Of a stretch of 64,000 nt of DNA, positions 61,005 to 64,000 are shown in pieces. The notes beneath the pieces are model-generated. The model saw nothing but the letters and a program-made list of their open reading frames with translations. It searched no databases and had not been told where the DNA came from. Source of the stretch: Enterococcus sp. HY326 (GTDB lineage: Bacteria > Bacillota > Bacilli > Lactobacillales > Enterococcaceae); assembly GCF_026157065.1 (NCBI RefSeq), contig NZ_JANLGQ010000002.1, positions 248,001 to 312,000 on the forward strand. Reading direction: 5' to 3'. The position numbers and the translations under genes were made by a program. Positions within the stretch are counted from its first letter, which is position 1. The number at the start of each line of letters is the position of its first letter.

Positions 61005-61712
61005 ATGAATCAGCAAGTGTTATCCAAACGTTTAGCTAGCGTCGGTGAATATGTTTTAGAAAATGCCCGACTAGCCGACATCGGTTCCGACCATGCCTAT
61101 CTGCCGGTCGCTTTAGTGCTGCAGGGGAAAATAAATTTTGCAATTGCCGGTGAAGTTGTTAAAGGGCCCTTTGAATCGGCGCAAAAACAAGTCGCAAAAA
61201 ATGGCTTGCAAAAAAATATTCAAGTTCGCTTAGCAGATGGTCTAGCGGCCGTAGAAAAGACTGATCAGATTACCGCTGTCACAATTTGTGGCATGGGAGG
61301 CAGTCTGATTCGAGATATCTTAGCAGCGGGTGTCCAACAAGAAAAATTAAACGGCACTGAACGGCTCATTTTGCAACCGAATATTGGCGAAAATATTTTA
61401 CGCGGTTGGTTAAAAGAGCATGAGTATCAAATTGTCGCTGAAACAATTTTAGAGGAAAATCATAAAACCTATGAAATAATTGTCGCCGAAAAATCAGCGA
61501 CAGCAGTTTCGTATTCACCAGCGGAAATTTTACTTGGTCCTTTTTTGAGCCAAGAAAAAAATCCCGTTTTTGTTAAGAAATGGCAGCGGGAGTTAAGCAA
61601 TCGGCAACGGATTCTTAAACAGCTAAAGGCAGCTACCAGCGCCACACCAGAAAAAATTGCCCAGTTTCAAGCAGAAATTGAACTAATTAAAACAGCGTTA
61701 AAAAATCAATAA
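61005..61712 (+). CDS. trmK: tRNA (adenine-22-N1)-methyltransferase
   Basis: The product is a 235-residue SAM-dependent methyltransferase acting on A22 of tRNAs. LADIGSDHAYLP is the SAM-binding motif I with the family's typical SDH, followed by ICGMGGSLI and LQPNIGEN (NPPY-like position). A C-terminal coiled coil (about 195-235) completes it. The start at 61005 follows TTTGGAGG. It forms a pair with the Nif3-like gene 73 bp downstream, as in many Firmicutes; rpoD, often upstream, is not in the window. Confidence 0.95.
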   Translation: MNQQVLSKRLASVGEYVLENARLADIGSDHAYLPVALVLQGKINFAIAGEVVKGPFESAQKQVAKNGLQKNIQVRLADGLAAVEKTDQITAVTICGMGGSLIRDILAAGVQQEKLNGTERLILQPNIGENILRGWLKEHEYQIVAETILEENHKTYEIIVAEKSATAVSYSPAEILLGPFLSQEKNPVFVKKWQRELSNRQRILKQLKAATSATPEKIAQFQAEIELIKTALKNQ

Positions 61713-61785
61713 GCGCAACTACCCGCAAGCTTTATGAAATTGCAGGTAAGCTGTTCCACAAATTATCTAAGTAAAGGAGTTAATC

Positions 61786-62904
61786 ATGGTAAAAGCACAA
61801 ACCGTTATTCAGCGTTTTGAAGAATTTTGTCCGCAATGGCTCTCAATGGAAGACGATATCTCTGGGTTACAGGTGGGAAGTTTGGACAAGGAAATAAAAA
61901 ATGTCATGGTGACCTTAGACATTCGTCCCCAAGTGGTGGCTGAGGCGATTGAAAAAAAAGTTGACTTGATTATCACCAAACATGCGCCTTTGTTTCGACC
62001 GGTTCAGATGATAACCGATCAAGATGTGCAGACAAAAATGGCGATGGATTTAATTCGTCATGATATTGCGGTCTATGTCGCCCATACGAATATGGATATT
62101 GTTGATGGTGGCTTAAATGATTGGTTTATGGAAGCTTTAGCTGTACCTGTGACGGGTTATCTTTCTGAAACCCATCGTTTTCCGATGATGAAACTGGCGG
62201 TTTTTGTTCCAACAGAAGAGGCCAAAGCGTTGCGGGAGGTTTTAGGTAAAGCGGGAGCAGGTGTTCAGGGAAATTATCAGCATACTAGCTTTTCAACAAC
62301 TGGCACTGGTCGTTTTATTCCGGTGAAAGGCGCCCAGCCGGCAATTGGCAAAATTGATGAAGCCACTACAGTGCAGGAAACTAAAATTGAAGTGATTTTT
62401 CCTGAACCTTTGAAGGAAAAAATTGTGAAGGCGATGGTAGCGGCCCATCCTTATGAAGAGGTCGCCTATGATCTTTATGAACTAAAAAATGCTCCGCAAA
62501 CATTTGGTATCGGGCGGATTGGTGAATTGCCAACCGCCATTTCGATCGATGACTTTATCGAGCGCAGCAAAAAAGCGTTTGGTTTAGCTGAAATCAAAGT
62601 GGTGTTTCCGACTAAGACGAAACAACTGATCAAAAAAATTGCGATTTGCGGTGGCAGCGGCGGCAATTTTTATAAAGATGCCTTACGCTTAGGAGCTGAC
62701 GTCTATATCACCGGGGATGTCTATTATCATACGGCCCACGACATGCAAAGTGCCGGGCTAACGGTCTTAGACCCTGGGCATTACATTGAAACGTTATGCA
62801 AAGAAAAAATTGTCGCTTTATTAAAGAGCTGGCAAATAGAAAATAACTGGGAGCTGGAGGCTTTTCCTTCAGCTGTCAGTACAAATCCTTTTACTTATCG
62901 CTAA
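61786..62904 (+). CDS. Nif3-like dinuclear metal-centre protein (YqfO, DUF34)
   Basis: The product is a 372-residue NIF3-family hexameric protein. Metal ligands are visible in ITKHAPLF (His), VAHTNMDI (His, Asp) and, near the C-terminus, [10 protein letters not shown]. The middle (about 130-235) is the PII-like insertion found in Gram-positive YqfO ([14 protein letters not shown]...[11 protein letters not shown]). Members have been linked to GTP cyclohydrolase type functions or to metal delivery, but the role is unsettled. AAGGAG precedes the ATG, and it is co-oriented with trmK and pepT. Confidence 0.93.
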   Translation: MVKAQTVIQRFEEFCPQWLSMEDDISGLQVGSLDKEIKNVMVTLDIRPQVVAEAIEKKVDLIITKHAPLFRPVQMITDQDVQTKMAMDLIRHDIAVYVAHTNMDIVDGGLNDWFMEALAVPVTGYLSETHRFPMMKLAVFVPTEEAKALREVLGKAGAGVQGNYQHTSFSTTGTGRFIPVKGAQPAIGKIDEATTVQETKIEVIFPEPLKEKIVKAMVAAHPYEEVAYDLYELKNAPQTFGIGRIGELPTAISIDDFIERSKKAFGLAEIKVVFPTKTKQLIKKIAICGGSGGNFYKDALRLGADVYITGDVYYHTAHDMQSAGLTVLDPGHYIETLCKEKIVALLKSWQIENNWELEAFPSAVSTNPFTYR

Positions 62905-62924
62905 ACAGAATGGAGATTATGAAA

Positions 62925-64000
62925 ATGTACGAAAATTTATTACCAAGATTTTTACGTTATGTCAAAACTGAAACCCGCTCGAATCCTGAGAGCACTACGA
63001 CTCCTTCAACGCAAACGCAGGTGGCCTTTGCTCAAACTTTAAAACAAGAATTAATTGACTTAGGCATGTCGGATGTCTTTTATAATGAAAAAAATGGTTT
63101 TGTGATGGCAACCTTGCCTAGCAATACCGAGAAAGAGGTTCGTTCTATCGGCTTTATTGCCCATATGGACACGGCTGATTTCAATGCCGAAAATGTCAAT
63201 CCGCAAATTGTCGAAAATTACGATGGTCAGTCAGTCATTAATTTAGATAAGGCCGGCCGCTACACTTTAAATATTGAAGACTTTCCCAATTTAAAAAATT
63301 ATGCCGGTCAAACCTTGATTACAACAGATGGCTCGACTTTATTAGGCGCTGATGACAAATCGGGGATTGCTGAAATTATGACAGCGATGGAAATTTTGCT
63401 TAACAATCCTGACATCAAACACGGCTTAATTAAAGTTGCCTTTGGTCCTGATGAAGAAATCGGTGTCGGTGCAGATAAATTTGATGTCGAACAATTTGCG
63501 GTTGATTTTGCCTATACGATGGATGGCGGCCCAGTTGGTGAATTGGAATATGAAACTTTTTCAGCAGCTCAAGCCAATATCACAATTCACGGAAAAAATG
63601 TCCATCCTGGAACGGCTAAAAATACCATGATTAGTGCTTTGCAATTGGCGATTGATTTTCAAAATAGCTTGCCTCAAGACGAAGTACCGGAAAAAACTGA
63701 CGGCTATCAAGGCTTTTTCCATCTGATGGCTTTAAGCGGTAATGTTGAAGAAGCGAAGATGAGTTACATCATTCGTGACCATGACCACGACAAATTTTTA
63801 GCCCGCAAACAAATGATTACCGACATCCAGAATAAATTAAACAGTCGCTTTAATGAAGAGCGGGTCATTGTGGACATGTACGATCAGTATTACAATATGA
63901 AGGAAATCATTGAAAAAGATATGAGCATTGTGGAGCTGGCTAAAAATGCGATGCTTGAATTGGCAATTGAGCCGATTATCGAACCTGTGCGGGGCGGGAC
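62925..64000 (+). CDS. pepT: Peptidase T (tripeptide aminopeptidase), 5' part
   Basis: This is the first 358 codons of an M20-family zinc aminopeptidase that removes N-terminal residues from tripeptides in the cytoplasm. The metal ligands lie in [10 protein letters not shown] (His, Asp), [11 protein letters not shown] and [11 protein letters not shown] (Glu pair). The start at 62925 ([19 protein letters not shown]) is nine bases after GGAG; the ATG at 62919 is too close to it. The frame is open to the last base, so the C-terminal part (about 50 residues by family length) is outside the window. It lies 20 bp after nif3. Confidence 0.95.
   Translation, partial: MYENLLPRFLRYVKTETRSNPESTTTPSTQTQVAFAQTLKQELIDLGMSDVFYNEKNGFVMATLPSNTEKEVRSIGFIAHMDTADFNAENVNPQIVENYDGQSVINLDKAGRYTLNIEDFPNLKNYAGQTLITTDGSTLLGADDKSGIAEIMTAMEILLNNPDIKHGLIKVAFGPDEEIGVGADKFDVEQFAVDFAYTMDGGPVGELEYETFSAAQANITIHGKNVHPGTAKNTMISALQLAIDFQNSLPQDEVPEKTDGYQGFFHLMALSGNVEEAKMSYIIRDHDHDKFLARKQMITDIQNKLNSRFNEERVIVDMYDQYYNMKEIIEKDMSIVELAKNAMLELAIEPIIEPVRGG

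Noticed and set aside
1-64000. CRISPR arrays, prophage or classical defence systems.
   Set aside because: No regularly spaced repeats and no cas, phage structural, restriction or transposase genes were recognised on either strand.

Overview
The window is 64 kb of low-GC Gram-positive (Firmicutes) chromosome, most like a member of the Lactobacillales close to Enterococcus. The reasons are: strong AGGAGG-type ribosome binding sites on nearly every gene, a copYZA copper operon with a CxCx4CxC CopY, an AraT-type aminotransferase of lactococcal/enterococcal type, pyruvate formate-lyase, an orphan OadG/OadB pair, PurBox-controlled purine genes, and a trmK-nif3-pepT block. No prophage, insertion sequence, CRISPR array, rRNA or plasmid signature was seen, so this reads as stable core chromosome. 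The taxon is inferred from gene content, not from a marker gene.

Layout. 1-6.7 kb: the 3' part of pflB, pflA, ppaC, a DUF1803-like protein, a flavinylated-type lipoprotein and a charged protein of unknown function. 6.7-14.1 kb: a small membrane protein and tRNA-Leu(GAG) on the minus strand, then two metal P-type ATPases (a Zn/Cd type with its own double operator, and copYZA) around an APC amino-acid transporter. 14.3-20.4 kb: an orphan Phd-like protein, three aminotransferases (hisC, araT, alaA) and an unusual DUF975 membrane protein. 20.5-27.2 kb: a DUF2187 protein, an XRE/TPR regulator, nagA, and an ABC transporter with a giant coiled-coil FtsX permease. 27.3-30.9 kb: a YuaF/NfeD-like protein plus flotillin, then oadG (only 38 codons) and oadB. 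30.9-36.6 kb: two divergent ArAE/DUF939 membrane proteins, a Gfo/Idh/MocA oxidoreductase, and a cell-wall hydrolase cluster (VanY-type and GH73). 36.6-52.8 kb: the purine region, namely a guanine riboswitch with xpt-pbuX, purEKB, two minus-strand genes, then purCSQLFMNHD. 52.8-64 kb: asnB, an aldo/keto reductase, a degenerate GyrB/ParE-like protein, guaC, a phosphatase, a padR-HAAS pair, trmK, nif3 and the 5' part of pepT.

How the genes work together. The purine block holds the complete PRPP-to-IMP route, plus xanthine salvage and GMP reductase for interconversion. Control appears to combine a guanine riboswitch (xpt-pbuX) with PurBox sites centred about 77 bp upstream of the predicted purE and purC transcription starts, the geometry of PurR-activated promoters in lactococci. 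Metal control uses operators interleaved with the -35/-10 elements.

The least explained items are a stand-alone GyrB/ParE-type ATPase-transducer relic that has lost its nucleotide-binding residues but kept the transducer motifs, and a set of ten long (about 80-200 bp) imperfect intergenic palindromes that end in T-runs and look like over-long terminators. Other oddities are a DUF975 protein with a 160-residue Tyr/Asp-rich insertion, and orphan OadGB subunits with no alpha subunit in view.
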